DNA of 64,000 nucleotides. It comes from Epiperipatus broadwayi (Eukaryota; Onychophora; Udeonychophora; Euonychophora; Peripatidae). The stretch lies in assembly GCA_028023455.1 (NCBI GenBank), contig JAQFVV010000450.1:436001-500000 (forward strand), given 5' to 3'. Shown in pieces: positions 12,861 through 25,509 of the stretch. The notes beneath the pieces were generated by a model that saw only the letters and a program-made list of their open reading frames with translations, was not told the DNA's origin and ran no database searches. The position numbers were made by a program, and so were the translations under genes. Each line of letters begins with the position of its first letter. Position 1 is the stretch's first letter.

Positions 12861-13539
12861 GATAATGATAATATTTATATATGAAAGAAAATAAATATAT
12901 ATTTTTGGCAAAAATACTTTTCTTTTAGTACATATATGTTTAATTTACAATATTTATGAATAGCTAGCTATTCTTATTGAAACGGTTTAAAAGACCACTT
13001 TTCACAAAAAGCAATTACTCAGAAAATAAAATGTAAAGAATTATTAATCATTTTAAGAATGAGTGAACTTGAAAAGTTAGAAAAATTCTCAATTCTAAGA
13101 TTAAAAGAGAGTGTGGATCATAGAAGATGTACATTATAAATAAATAACAGGATAAGCCACAAATTAGTAGCTTCGTCTAAAATATATTTTTAAATGTTAC
13201 CAAAGAAAAAAAATAAGTGTAAAACATTTAACATATATATATCTGCACGCACACGAAAATTAATACTTTTGTTACGTCTCAATTTTAATTACCATATATG
13301 CGCATAATGCACATTAATGTTTGCATAAATTTTATTTACAAAACTTATTCTGTTTAATGACAAAAATCTAAGCACATTCAGGCAGAAACTGCAAACTAAT
13401 TTTTTTCTGATATATTTTTATTGGTTAGCAAATATAATGATAAAAAACAAACAAACAAAAAATACCATAAAAAACTTACTTCATAAAACACATTAGCATC
13501 ATATATAATATTTCTGTATCAGTAAAACAGTAATGGATT

Positions 13540-13790
13540 GATTATACAACTACTATATATATCTGATATAGACTAAGAAGCTTAGTAACATATGGAGATA
13601 ATTGTAATTGTAGGATATAGACACGAAAGTGTTGAAAGAGCTCTCAAATTAATGTTAAGAATCTAAACAACAACAACAAAAAATTAAGTAAAGAAAGTCT
13701 TTACATTCCTGCAATTCTAAATAATTATCTCCACAGCTCATTAACAACCTTAGTCTATATTATATCCATCCATTTATATATATTACATAA
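13540..13790. repeat. Degenerate foldback element
   Basis: GATATAGACTAAG and GGAGATAATT, with AATT(G)xAGGA motifs, recur in inverted order near 13700-13760. The arms are about 60 bp with several mismatches, around an A-rich loop. No target duplication was seen. Confidence 0.55.
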
Positions 13791-16299
13791 AGATAAGAAA
13801 ATCGTGGCCTGCAAACCACACATGGCTCCCAAAACTTCTCCATGCAGCTACCAAAACAATATAAGTTTTTATTGCTATTTTCCTTAAAATTTTATATTAA
13901 TAATCTACAGAAGTATAGTACAAATCAATATTAGAATATTTTATTTAATAAACAATAATTCAGATATTGTTAAACTTTAAATTTTTCATTTTTAAATGGT
14001 ACTAGCCAAATAGATTGTTAATATATGACTTTTATTATTGTATTTGATTTTTAAGAAGTATTTCAGAATTTGATAGCAAGTGTTGCGTCCGACTAAAATT
14101 AGTTCCAAAAGTAATTTCTGTAAATCTTGAACATTCAAAAAATGTATATAAAGTATTATATGTGCAGTCTTATTACCAAAACATTTATTTGCCTCTGGTA
14201 AATAGAATGCAATTAGTTCGGTGTGCTGCATCAATGTATGTTTGATTCTATTTTGCACAATGATAGTGGTGTAGTAGTTATTTATCTTTTGAGATATACA
14301 TATATAACAACCAAAAGGTTATCCATAGTTTAAGGTTTGAGTTAGCCATGTAAATTATCAAGAAATTTTTAGTTAGAAAAAGCTTAGGATTTTCTCTGTT
14401 AAAGTAGTCAGTCTGTGACTAATCCACTTACTATTGGAATTGATCTTTATATAGCCACCCTTAGCTAAATGACAAAGCAAGAATGGAAAAACATAAAAAT
14501 TCTTATAATCTAGCATTTAAATGCTTTTGAAAGATTGTAAAGAAGTTTTGAAGATTTTATCTTACCATATTTTTTTAATTTATATATTCACTATTGATGA
14601 ACGATTAAAATGGATTAATGAAAGTTTTAGTGTTGTAGATATTAAATACAGTAAGATTAGTCAATTTTTTTGTAATAATATATATTATATAGCATTCTTT
14701 GTTGTTTTTTTTAAAATAAAATACAAAATATTGAAAACAATTCAGTGTTTAATTTCAATGTCAGACATATATAATAATCCCAAATGTATAAATTCCTAGG
14801 AAGCTTGATTAATATTTATTCATGAGTTAGGGTAATTGATTATCAGTAACAGAACAATGACATAGACTAGAGGATTTTTGAAAACATTTTTGGTATTTCC
14901 ACAGCAATAATCTAAAGAAATATTAGCTTTTATTTTGGTCTTACGATTTTTCCAAACTTTAATCATTTAGGAAATGACTACAAGTTTATGTAAAAAATGA
15001 AAAATAGAAGTATATTTTGTTAAAAATTGCATTGAAAAAACAAGCAACTTGCAAGAAGCTATAAATATAATAAAAAATGATATAATTATGGAATTTGTAA
15101 TTCTATTATCATTTATTATATCAACTAAGTCAAAATTTAAAATACTGTTTTGATTTCATTTAAATTTATTTCTAAGTTTCAATTTAATTAATTAAAAAAC
15201 TTTCATCAGAAAATGTAAAATAATAATTAAATCAAAAATTAAATTTCCTTTACATGAAATTTATAAAATCAAGACTTTATATTCTTTTAGTAGTAATTGA
15301 AAGCAATTTCAGGAAAGCAACATTTTTTAAAATTCGCATTTGTTTTTCTCAAATGTGAATTTATAATTTCATGTATATTCATTTGTAAATTAGAACTAAG
15401 ATATACTTTATTAATAATTACACAATTGCTTTAATGTTTTTGATTTTTTGAGTGCATTTTTAAAGTAACATACCAGAATTTTCTATTAAATAAGCCCAAA
15501 AATGGATGAAGATAATTATTGAGTGAACATTTATATTTCTTAATATTTGAATACTTCTCACTTTCCTCTTGGCATGGATATTGCATATATATATATATAT
15601 ATATTTGTAGCAATATTTTAAAATAAAATCAATGGGCTATAGGCTGTACATAACAATAGCAAAAACAATGTTTTAGGTATTTTGAATAATACAAGATGAG
15701 GGCATTTGAGAGCAAATTGTTTCCTAGAGCAACCAAAAAAGTCGTAATTCATTTCAAAATGAATTTTCGGTCACAAAACTTATTCTCAATGTCTTCTTTT
15801 ATTTATTTATGTAAAGTGAGAGAATATAAAATAATAATTTTAAAATATATTTAATATTTTTTGTTAACGGTTAAATGAGATAATGAAAAACTATATTGTA
15901 ATGCCAATCATTCTTCATATCACTTAGGATATAGATTGTAAAAATATATATGAATGTTACAATTATATGTACACAGACAGTATTACACTATTAACTATAA
16001 AGTCTCTACATAACTAATCAAATAACTTTTAAAAAATGTATATTAGCTGTATATTTTAAAAAACTATAAAATTAAATGTAGTTTTATTATGTTATATACT
16101 TCAATTACCATAGAAACATTTTTTTTTAAATAAACAAAGATTTTCATCATACTGGTATCAAGTTACTAAAAGTAATTAACAGAAATATTCATGGACGAAT
16201 AATTACATATGTATACACACTTCTTCATTTTTTAAAAATTAGTACAACTACAACTCTTTTTCAAATGTTAATACACTTACAAATATATATATATATATG
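13791..16299. other. AT-rich non-coding sequence
   Basis: No gene recognised. GTGGCCTGCAAACCACACAT near 13804 looks like a worn hAT interior or end, but no partner end was found. The open frames at 13992-14258 and 14521-14799 lack motifs. Confidence 0.45.
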
Positions 16300-17400
16300 A
16301 AAATGCAATATTTAATTTTATTTAATAGTGGAAATAGTATGTAATTAAGCAGTAGTAATTTTTCATTCTAAGGCACATGCTGTACTGTTTTTTTTAATAA
16401 TATCTCAACACTTGTTAAGTAATGAGGAAACTCTTGAACTAAGGCACAAGATAAAGACTTTTAAAAAGATAAGGCATCTTATCTTTAAACCTATTTTCTA
16501 ATTATATGGGCCAATATAAGAGGGTGAGGATGTTTCTCTATTCACTTCCATTATTTTTTTCCTGCATATTAACTCTCATAAAATCTTTCGATTTACTACA
16601 TGTTAATACTCGGATATGTTAGAAATGATGTAATATTTAATTTTATTTACTAATGCAAAGATACTATGTAATTAAGCAGTAAGAATTTTTCATCATAACA
16701 CATGTGTTGTACTGTTTTTTAAATAATATCTCAATGATGTCTTGTTGAGTATTGAGAAAACTCTTGAACTAAGAAACAGACAGAAACTTTTGAAAAGATA
16801 AGAGTGGTTGTCTTATCTTTAAATCTACTTTCTAATTATATAGGCCAATCTAAAGCCTCTTAGTTTAAGAGTGTGTAAATGTTTCTCTGTTCACATTACA
16901 AACTTCTTCACATTCTTAAACTGAGATGCTTTAGATTGGCTTATGTAATTAGAAAGTAGGTTTAAAGATAAGATGTCCACTCTTATCTTTTCAAGTCTCT
17001 ATCTTATGTCTTAGTTCGAGAGTTTCTTCAATACTCAACAACACATCACTGAGATATTAAAAAAAGGACAGCACATATGTTAAGAGAAAAATTCTTACTG
17101 CTTAATTACATACTATCTCTGCACTAGTAAATAAAATTAAATAATATATAATTTCTGAGTATTAATACATAGTAAATCTAAAAATTTTTCAAGAATTAAT
17201 ATGCAGAAAGAAAATAATGGAAGTAAAGAGAACAGGAAAATATCTTCACACAGCCATTCTTATCATTTCAAAAGTTTTTATCTTGGGTCTTAATTCAAGA
17301 GTTTCCTCAACACTCAACAAGTTATCATTGAGATATTATAAAAAAAAAAATAATGCAATGCATGTGTTCGGATGAAAAATCCTTACAACTTAATATATGA
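16300..17400. repeat. Composite palindrome with ~550-bp arms
   Basis: Two direct copies of a ~300-bp unit (about 16303-16523 and 16624-16890), joined by a spacer, are followed in reverse complement by the same unit-spacer-unit order (about 16915-17390). Shared blocks include TATGTAATTAAGCAGTA, AATATCTCAA, AACTCTTGAA, AAAGATAAGA, TCTAATTATAT and CTGCATATTAA. The centre of symmetry is near 16900. Each unit also contains a small internal hairpin around AAAGATAAG. Shorter relatives lie at 29.4 and 31.7 kb. Confidence 0.8.
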
Positions 17401-17709
17401 AAATGATAACCGAAAATCTGCTTATGAAAAGTACAATAGAAAAAAAATAATAAAATAAAACAATAGTCAATTTTTTTTTTTGCTACTGTAAAAAAAAAAA
17501 AAATTACAAATTTAACACAATGGTAATAAATAAACAACACGTAAACATATGTGGCCGGCCACTCCAATTAAAACAAAAAGGAGTGGGGTAAAAACTGCTC
17601 TAGAAATGAGTTTTGCAATGACAATACAAACCAATCTTTGATCTATAATATATCACCATATAAAACATGGTCATCAATTTTCTATTTATTTGATATTTTA
17701 TGATGTTTG

Positions 17710-18870
17710 TCTTTTATTTTTTTTTAAGAGAAAACCTTTCTGAAATATATCAACATCATGTCTAATTGTGGCATTCCAATAAATTCTATTCTCTGTCATA
17801 TCTTCTCAATAGAGACAAATCACATTGAATTGCTTTAAAATGACTTTGAGATAATCCTTATAATGTAGACAGTGTCTACCACTTCTATGAAAACCATGCT
17901 TAAATTTACCATAAAATATCCTTTTAGAAAGTCTTAAATTGTTCATGTGTTTTACATGTCCTATCCAATGAAGGTGTGATTTTACAATAATGGACTATAA
18001 ACCCTCACATCCAGCAAGTTGAAAAAGATATTGATTGGTTTTACAATCATGTCATTGTATTTTAAACATTTCACGGAGAAACCTTAAATAAAACTTTTCT
18101 AGTGCCTTTATATTGCTCTGCTAGCATATTCAAGTTACACTCTCATACAATAAATTAGGAAAATAACAGCTCTATATATATCTAACTTAATTGCAATAGT
18201 TATTTCCCTATGATAACAGTATCTTTTAACTTGTTAAAAGCAGAACATTGGATTCCGTGTTGCATCTTAGCATTTAAGTCCATCTTTCGACTAAGAAGAC
18301 TATCAAGGCATTTAAATTGATTTACATTATTCTTAAATTGATAACCATCCTAGCTAGAAGTTAGTGAAGATTTTTCTTTCATCATTAGCTCATTAAATAC
18401 TTGAGTTTTTTTCAATATCAATTAATAAACCAAAGATTTTATATGTTGCATTCAGAACAGTCTGTAAATGATCTTTTGAACTGGAAAAAAATAGCACAAT
18501 CATCTGCATATTATTTTCACTTTTAATTGATTCAAATTAAAAATTCCATTATCAAATCTGTAATGTATGCTGATTCTTGTTTGATTAAACTGCCTATAAA
18601 CAATTCCAAAAGCCAATGTCATAAAAATTGTAAACGATGTTGGAGCAAATACTCATCCTTGAAGTTTTCACTTACTAAGATTTTCCACCTGTAGTAATAA
18701 TACTTACTTTCATTCCATTATGGAGAAGTTGTATAATATACTTTTGGTTGACAATCAATTAATTTCAAACTATGACATAGACCTATATCTATTAACTGAA
18801 TCAAATGCCTTGACCAAACCAATAAAAGAAATTTAATGTAGAAATCATATAAATGTTTAAAAATGTTAAT
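17710..18870 (-). pseudogene. Decayed RTE-like LINE reverse transcriptase
   Basis: The minus-strand translation, broken by stops and shifts, keeps the reverse-transcriptase order: VKAFDSVNR near 18815, the YADDCA catalytic motif at 18493-18510, then a thumb/C-terminal region with LFYGKFKHGFHRSGRH and YKDYLK near 17880, and a W-rich end near 17800. This pattern matches RTE-type non-LTR retrotransposons. The copy is 5'-truncated and dead. Confidence 0.75.
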
Positions 18871-18899
18871 AGTTTTATGGCCTTATTGTATTATATTCT

Positions 18900-21660
18900 A
18901 ATATGATTGCAGTTTCATTCTTGAATATCTTTTCATATATATATATTATAACGGTATATGCTGTTACATTAATTTAAAATTAGAAAAAAAAACGGTTTTA
19001 AGTTCGTAAAAAAAATAAAAAATAAAATAAAAGCTAAAATTAAAGAATTGTTCAATGTACGTATATATATTCCCACAGATGCAAAACTTTAAAAATTATT
19101 TTCTTTTTTAAAAAAAAAAAAAATATTTGAACGAAAAAAAGTACAAGATAAAATATTTTTGTAAATGGAAATGATGTGTTTATTAATTATCGAAAAGCAA
19201 GCTAGCCCTTGGGGATCTTATATAAAAAAAGTCAGATGAAATATAGATAAGAGAACAAAAATAAATTAGATGTCCAATAGAAGCAGCAATGAAGGCTCGG
19301 ACCATAACGAAAAATTGGAACAGGAAACCATTGTTCAGTGAATCCGGACAATCGGTATAAAAGGAAAAATATTGAAATTAAGAACAGTTCCAGCTTGATT
19401 TTGTGAGAAGGGCGATAAGACGCACTTGTCACTCTCACTTATTTCAAATGAAATGAGTGTAATACCAGGATTGAACCAGCTAAGGCCACCCTCTGATAGA
19501 CCGGTCTTCAAATAAAGACTTCATGGGAATTGACACCAGGAACTGGGAGCTCTTCTACTGTAAGATATAAACGGAAAATTTTTACTACAAGTAATTAAGA
19601 ACTTTAAAAATGTAACAAGCTAAACCTAATTTTTTTTTTTAATGAACTTTTATCTGACTTAAGTTTTCAAATTAATTATTAATGTTTAATTTTTTATACA
19701 TTTGAGTTTGCTAAAAATCATTTCCATTTTTTATTTTTATTAATATTGTATAAATTATTTAAATGCATTAAATTTAAGTTGGGTATAGATGCTTGCATAG
19801 ATTCGTTAACATTTAATTATGTTTTTTTTCATATTTGATTAGAATATATAGACATTCGGTAAATAATGATACCTTACGGTGAGTATCTAAAATGTATTTA
19901 TTCGGATGTCTTTTAAGTTATTGGTGTCAATGCGCCATCTTATGATGAATGCCATTGGGTTTCTTGTAAATTTACCTCTGCAGTTCCATCAATGACTTTA
20001 TATTTTGATCGTTTATGTTTATTTTGAAATGTTTTTAACCATGTAATCTATGTAGCCGATCTATACTCAACATTAAAAAAACAAACCTTTATAAAATTCA
20101 TCTGTGCGAAATTATATAAATGTTAAAATTAAGTCGGCATGAATGGCTATATAGATTTGTAAAGTTATATTAATTAATTAAGGGAGGGTTAATTTCGGGT
20201 TATTTGTTTCGTAGTTGGATTGGGTCAATGGATTGGATATATCGGTGTAATTAGTAAATGTAATATGAGGTTCGCCACGTGCAGGATCGCATTATATGCC
20301 GCACACCCTTTTTGCCTATGGAAGGGAATAGTAAAACGGAAAACGCAGTCCCTTCCTATGGAGTTTTTTTATTATTGTTCTTCTTGCCAGATAGATGTAG
20401 CATTCCTGTCTGGATGAAAATCAATGTCTTCTCTAACCATACTGTTCAGACGCACATTTCTGACAGTATGATATTTGTGCTGTCGTAATCATGTTGCATT
20501 GAATACATCGATGTATCAGGTGGTTTGACGTTAGTTTAACTGCGAACTTTTGGCTTAAGGTTAAATAAGGGATAGAATATTTTCTTTTCAAATGCAATCT
20601 ATGTAGTTTATTCATACTCGACACTCTTAAAAAAATATTATTAAATTCATCTGTGAGGATGGTTTAAAATTTTAAAATAATAATTTAAATTAAAAGTTAA
20701 TATTAAAATCTAAAATAATAAATGTTATTCCTCAAATTTTAAATATTATATATGTGTGTTAATAAATGTTTGTGTATTAATTACTGGCAGTGGCTTTTAT
20801 TTTTTTATATTTAAGATATAGATTAAATAAAGATACATATTATTATCTCTGCGTCTCCACTGAGCTAGTGGCAAGGACTGACAGTCTTAATAAATAAAAG
20901 TTGGATCTTTAACAGCGCGTATCTGCCTACTCTATAAATTTTCTAGGTTCAAGTAGCCTAGTGGCGCTCTGTAGTGCAGATACGGTAAGATTGCTAGCTC
21001 TGATCCTAACTCCCAGACTGTTATAATATATATATATATGCAAAATATAATCCAAACTAATGTGAATGAGCATGGACAATATAAAATTGAAACCTATAGT
21101 ACACCAGTGATGTCTGCATTTGGATAACTTGAAAAAAACCTCTTATTACAAAGAGTATTGTATACTTTTATAGTGTTATGAGATGTACATTATATGAATG
21201 AGTATATAAAATTACTTTTTTCTATGATTTTGTACCATCAAACATCTCGCATATCAAGGTAAATTTGTGAATAGTGACTAAAAGAAGCTTGTAATGTATT
21301 CAAAATAAAAGTATATTAGATATTAAGCCTACATACATAAGAATTCAGGACAGATAATGACTTGGATGACTTTTTAAAATATAATAATGGATATAAAAAG
21401 AATAATTTATTTCAAATATAATAATCATAAAAATGGGGAAATTATCAAGCAAACAGGAAAATACTATTTTAAGACTTCTCATTATATTTATTTCCCTTAA
21501 GTTGATACAGAAAATTTTAAAACTTAGCCTCTTTAAATAATTTATTGAACAAAAATATGATCCTTTCACATGTTCTGTTTTGTTCCATTTTTTCACATAT
21601 TCTATTTTGTTTTAATAATTAAATTTGTTAAGCGCATACTCATTACCTAAAGTAATATAT
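18900..21660. other. Mixed non-coding sequence, unidentified repeats
   Basis: A CpG-richer patch at about 19850-20660 contains diverged direct repeats (CTATGTAGCCGATCTATACT near 20047 against CTATGTAGTTTATTCATACT near 20597, each followed by AAATTCATCTGTG) and small hairpins. A second patch at about 20867-21025 looks like a worn SINE (GAGCTAGTGGCAAGGACTG). No gene was recognised. Confidence 0.4.
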
Positions 21661-21670
21661 ATATATATAC

Positions 21671-21750
21671 TAAGGCTATAACCTTAAGACCATGCGCCTG
21701 AAAAACGACAGTAGGAACTTCTACAAATCTTAACACAAGATTGCTTAATT
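21671..21750 (+). repeat. Half-copy related to the 36.6-kb hairpin element
   Basis: TAAGGCTATAACCTTAAGAC, then GCGCCTGAAAAACGACAGTA and GGAACTTCTACAAATCTTAA, align with one arm of the perfect hairpin at 36577-36664 at roughly 75-80% by eye. No complementary second arm is present nearby. Confidence 0.65.
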
Positions 21751-22799
21751 TTTTGTCCTTCCTTATACAACAGGTATCTATACCTTCGCAACAACCATGA
21801 AATACTTTATCTACCCATTGATCAAAATGTCAGTATTCTTTAAATATTTAATTCCATATGTATAATCATGAGAATTAAAATGGATTATTTACTCACTTAC
21901 AATCAACTTAATTAAGGAACGATGAAATTAAAATAAACAGTAAATACAAAAAAAAAAATACAATGACAGTAACTGTGAAGAAAAAATGCAATTAAAATCA
22001 AGCTGTTGCCAGAATGAAATCTTGACAATAACTGTGTAAAAAAAAAGATCGGATATATGATAAGAAGTCTTGAAAAATACTCAGAAAAAAATTATATCGG
22101 AGATAAGATAAAAAAAAAACATTTTGATATGACATCAGATAACAACATACCAAAATTTACTTGGATTTATTTGACCTAATTGCTATGTTACACATTTATG
22201 TGGATGTGAAAAGATGCAGCAGATCTAATATGTGCTGCATCACAGGACTAATACATAAGTACTGAATTTTTTATGATATAGTATTTGCCTTTTTGAAGAT
22301 TTGCTAAAACTTAATCCATTAAATAGTGTATGCTATGACAAATTCTCTCTTTTAGAACATTCACATTATTTCCCACAATGTATTATATTTATCTATATCT
22401 ATCCATTCACCTATCTACTGTTTCAGGCATCCTGTCTATCCATTCAAAAATCAATCCAGTCAGCCACATAACCCTATCCTAGCCAACTACTATCTATCAA
22501 CTCACATACCCAGCTAATTACTTATTTCTCTTCCTATACAGATAACTGAATAACAATTTTAATTCACGTAGTTTCAATATAAAAACATGCTACAATATTA
22601 TTACTATTATTTTATATTAAATTATTTACCATCATTATCATCATCATCATCATTCAACATTTCATTATGCAATAGAGCTACATTACCCATTGTATTTTGT
22701 TTCAAGATTCCTTGTGAATGAGAAAATATAGTGGATAATAATTCACACTTTGTTTAAAATATTATTAATTGGCCTCATTCATACACATGCACACACACA

Positions 22800-23480
22800 C
22801 ACATCTATAACATAAATTAATTCAAAAACTTCAACACAAAAACAAATTAAGATATTAAAGAAAAATGATTAAAAAAAGTAGAATAATGCAAAGAGTATAT
22901 ATTTTGTATTTTTACATAAGTATGTTCCAATGAGTGTATATATGTTCCTTCAATCATAATCCTTCACAACAAATAATAATAAAACTCACTACATATTTTT
23001 TTATTGCAAAAATGAATTTGATTTTCTCTTCTATCATGAAATGATTCATTTTTCTAAAACAAACATTTTTTTCTTTGATCTAAAATTAAAATAATTAATA
23101 ATTTAATTAACACATTTGTACTTGGTAGAATTGCTATAATCATTAGTTTTATGTTTTGGAACAATTTCAAATGACATTTTAAATTCTTGAAGAAATAGAA
23201 AGTAAAAAAAAAAAATCCCAACAAACTTTAGATTTGCTTATGACAATAAATTGTAAAGTTTGTAACTTTAATATTATAATTATTTAGTGCAAAATTGTTT
23301 AAAGAATGCAAAAAACAACGTATTTGAAAAATTTTGGATTATCAATTGCATTAATCCTTTGAAAAATTGCTACGTTGTTTACAGAAATGAAAAAAAACAA
23401 ACATGACAGATGATTTAATACAATGTGAGACTTACATGGAAATTATAGTAAAAAATAGGGACTATTGATAATAAAAAAAA
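22800..23480. other. AT-rich sequence with a small foldback
   Basis: A short inverted repeat at about 23309-23382 has arms AAACAACGTA plus a TTTGAAAAA-like segment. Nothing else is recognised. Confidence 0.4.
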
Positions 23481-23490
23481 TTAATATATA

Positions 23491-24367
23491 AGGGGGACCC
23501 AAAAGTAATTGGAATTTTATAATAAATAATTTTCTATTTATTTTTAGGTTTGCAAATTGAATCACTTTCAAAATATAGTCTATTTACACCATTAAACTTG
23601 TTTTTCACTTTTTAAAATAGTCTAGAAACTCTTGCAAAGTGATGCCTTTTAATGCCTGTGTCATTTTTTCTTCAGCACTTCTAAGTCCACCAAAAAAAAA
23701 GGGAATTTTTTTTTTTTGTTCACTTGAGATAATAAAAAGAAGTCACATGAAGTGAGAGTGAACGAATACGGCTGATGAATGAGCTGGATCATGCTAAATT
23801 TAATTAAAAATTGTTTCACACTCAAGGCTTTGTGTGCTAGCAAGATGTCATAGTAAAGCATGCACAATAATCACTTTGCAACAAAATGAGATGTTTATGC
23901 TTTACTACATTAGGAAAAATTTCAGAATATGTAAATTTTAAATGCCTGATTGTTATGAATGAAGTCTGAGTGAACAATGCTGATCACATAAAAGCAGCAT
24001 CTTTTTGACATTGCACTTGACTCGCCACACTTTTTTAGGATGTGGTGAATATGATACTTCATTTAACTATTTGTAAACATTCCCACCCCTAGAAAGTAGC
24101 TTGTAAGCTGTTTCAAACATTACAACTGTTTCCCCTGCCATATTCCTTAAAAGAAAACATAATTTCAAATTATTCCAACTTTTCATCTTTATGAAAATCG
24201 ACAAATAAATGAAAGGCACTTTACAAAAAAAATATCCTGCGGCATCTCGATTTCCCATGGTGATGTCATTTGGCTGAGTTTTCGTAAAAGATATCTAACA
24301 GAAGAAGAGTATAGTACAAAATGTGTGTCTACCAGAGAATAATTCTGGTTACTTTTGGGTCCCCCCT
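23491..24367 (-). mobile_element. Dead mariner-family transposon
   Basis: The terminal inverted repeats contain AGGGGGACCCAAAAGTAA (left, right after TA) and its complement near 24350-24367. On the minus strand, fragments of a transposase remain: an N-terminal helix-turn-helix piece (NNLKLCFLL, ETVVMFETAYK), a middle piece (VISIVHSDFI), and a C-terminal piece with HKALSVKQFL and PYSFTLTSCDFFLL. This corresponds to the mariner HxALSVxxFL...PPYSPDLxPCDFFLF region. Catalytic aspartates are lost and several stops and shifts are present. The size of about 880 bp indicates deletions from a ~1.3-kb autonomous element. Confidence 0.85.
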
Positions 24368-24369
24368 CG

Positions 24370-25500
24370 AACATATAAAACGTACATCTTTCTAAATAAT
24401 TTATGAATGTTAATGTTTTATTTTTTTGTATGTTTAATCTCCTTTTTTGAATAACATAAAAATGAAATAGTGATAAAAGATGTTTGTATATGGTTTTTGA
24501 GTGGAAAACCCATGAAAGTAATTCTATGAAAATAGTATGACAATAGTTGATATTTCAACAGATTTACAAAGCTTGTTAAAGTAATACTTTTTTACTTTCA
24601 AAATTAAAACTTTATTTACACCTTAGAGTAGATACAAAAAAACAACAATGATAGTATAAAATTATGTCAATAAGAACGTTTCAATGTATACATACATATA
24701 AATGTGGTATGCAAACTATGTATATAGAAAAATCAAAAGTTGTATTAGATCAATAACATGGTTTCAAGAGCTGCATAAGAAAATTATGATAGGTAATTAA
24801 TGTAAATATGAAAGAAACATAAATAAATAAAAAATAAAATCAAAGATTACACTTATGCCTTAAGGCAGCACATTATATGCATAATTAGCTAGGAATATAA
24901 AGTAAGTGAAGCCTATATATAAGGTTTGTAAATTCCATTGATTAATGACTATCCTGGCCCAAAGAGTAACGAGGACTATAACAATATTTACAAGTTGATA
25001 TAGGTAAATTAGTTATACTTTTTTTTTTTAATTCTCAAACTCAGTAAGTTGAAGGGTGTAAAAAAAATTTTTTTTCCCATTTAAACAACCCCCCCCCCCC
25101 ATATATCATTTAATTCATTGCTATTAGATCCTTTAAAAAAACCCATAATCTTAATAAACGTTTAGTTATATTAATCAATTTTTTTTTACAATAAGGATTT
25201 CATGGAAATAAATAAAAGTTACACTTTAATATATGAATAAATAATAGTTCCATTAGATTTTTCCTGTACAATGAGAAAGTTTTGTTTACCTCCTGAAACA
25301 GGCTAGTGATTGGTCTGTCTGATATATGAATGATAGTTAATTCAACAAGAATTTCAATAATATTTCATTTTTCATACAAGAAAATATTTGCCAATTTTTA
25401 TTATAATTAGTGGGAACAGTATAGATATTATTTCTAAAAAAACATGAATAATTTTATCAATGATTTCTTTCTATAACACTATATTATGGATATAACCATT
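24370..25500. other. AT-rich non-coding sequence
   Basis: No gene or clear repeat seen. Contains a poly-C run near 25088. Confidence 0.45.
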
Positions 25501-25509
25501 GTTCTAAAG

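Noticed and set aside
19990-20665. LTR retrotransposon with terminal repeats
   Set aside because: The direct repeats are short and diverged, and no TG...CA ends, primer site or polyprotein frame was seen; kept only as an unidentified repeat region.
22209-22237. 9-bp stem hairpin (GATGCAGCA/TGCTGCATC)
   Set aside because: Isolated and short; can occur by chance in this length of sequence.
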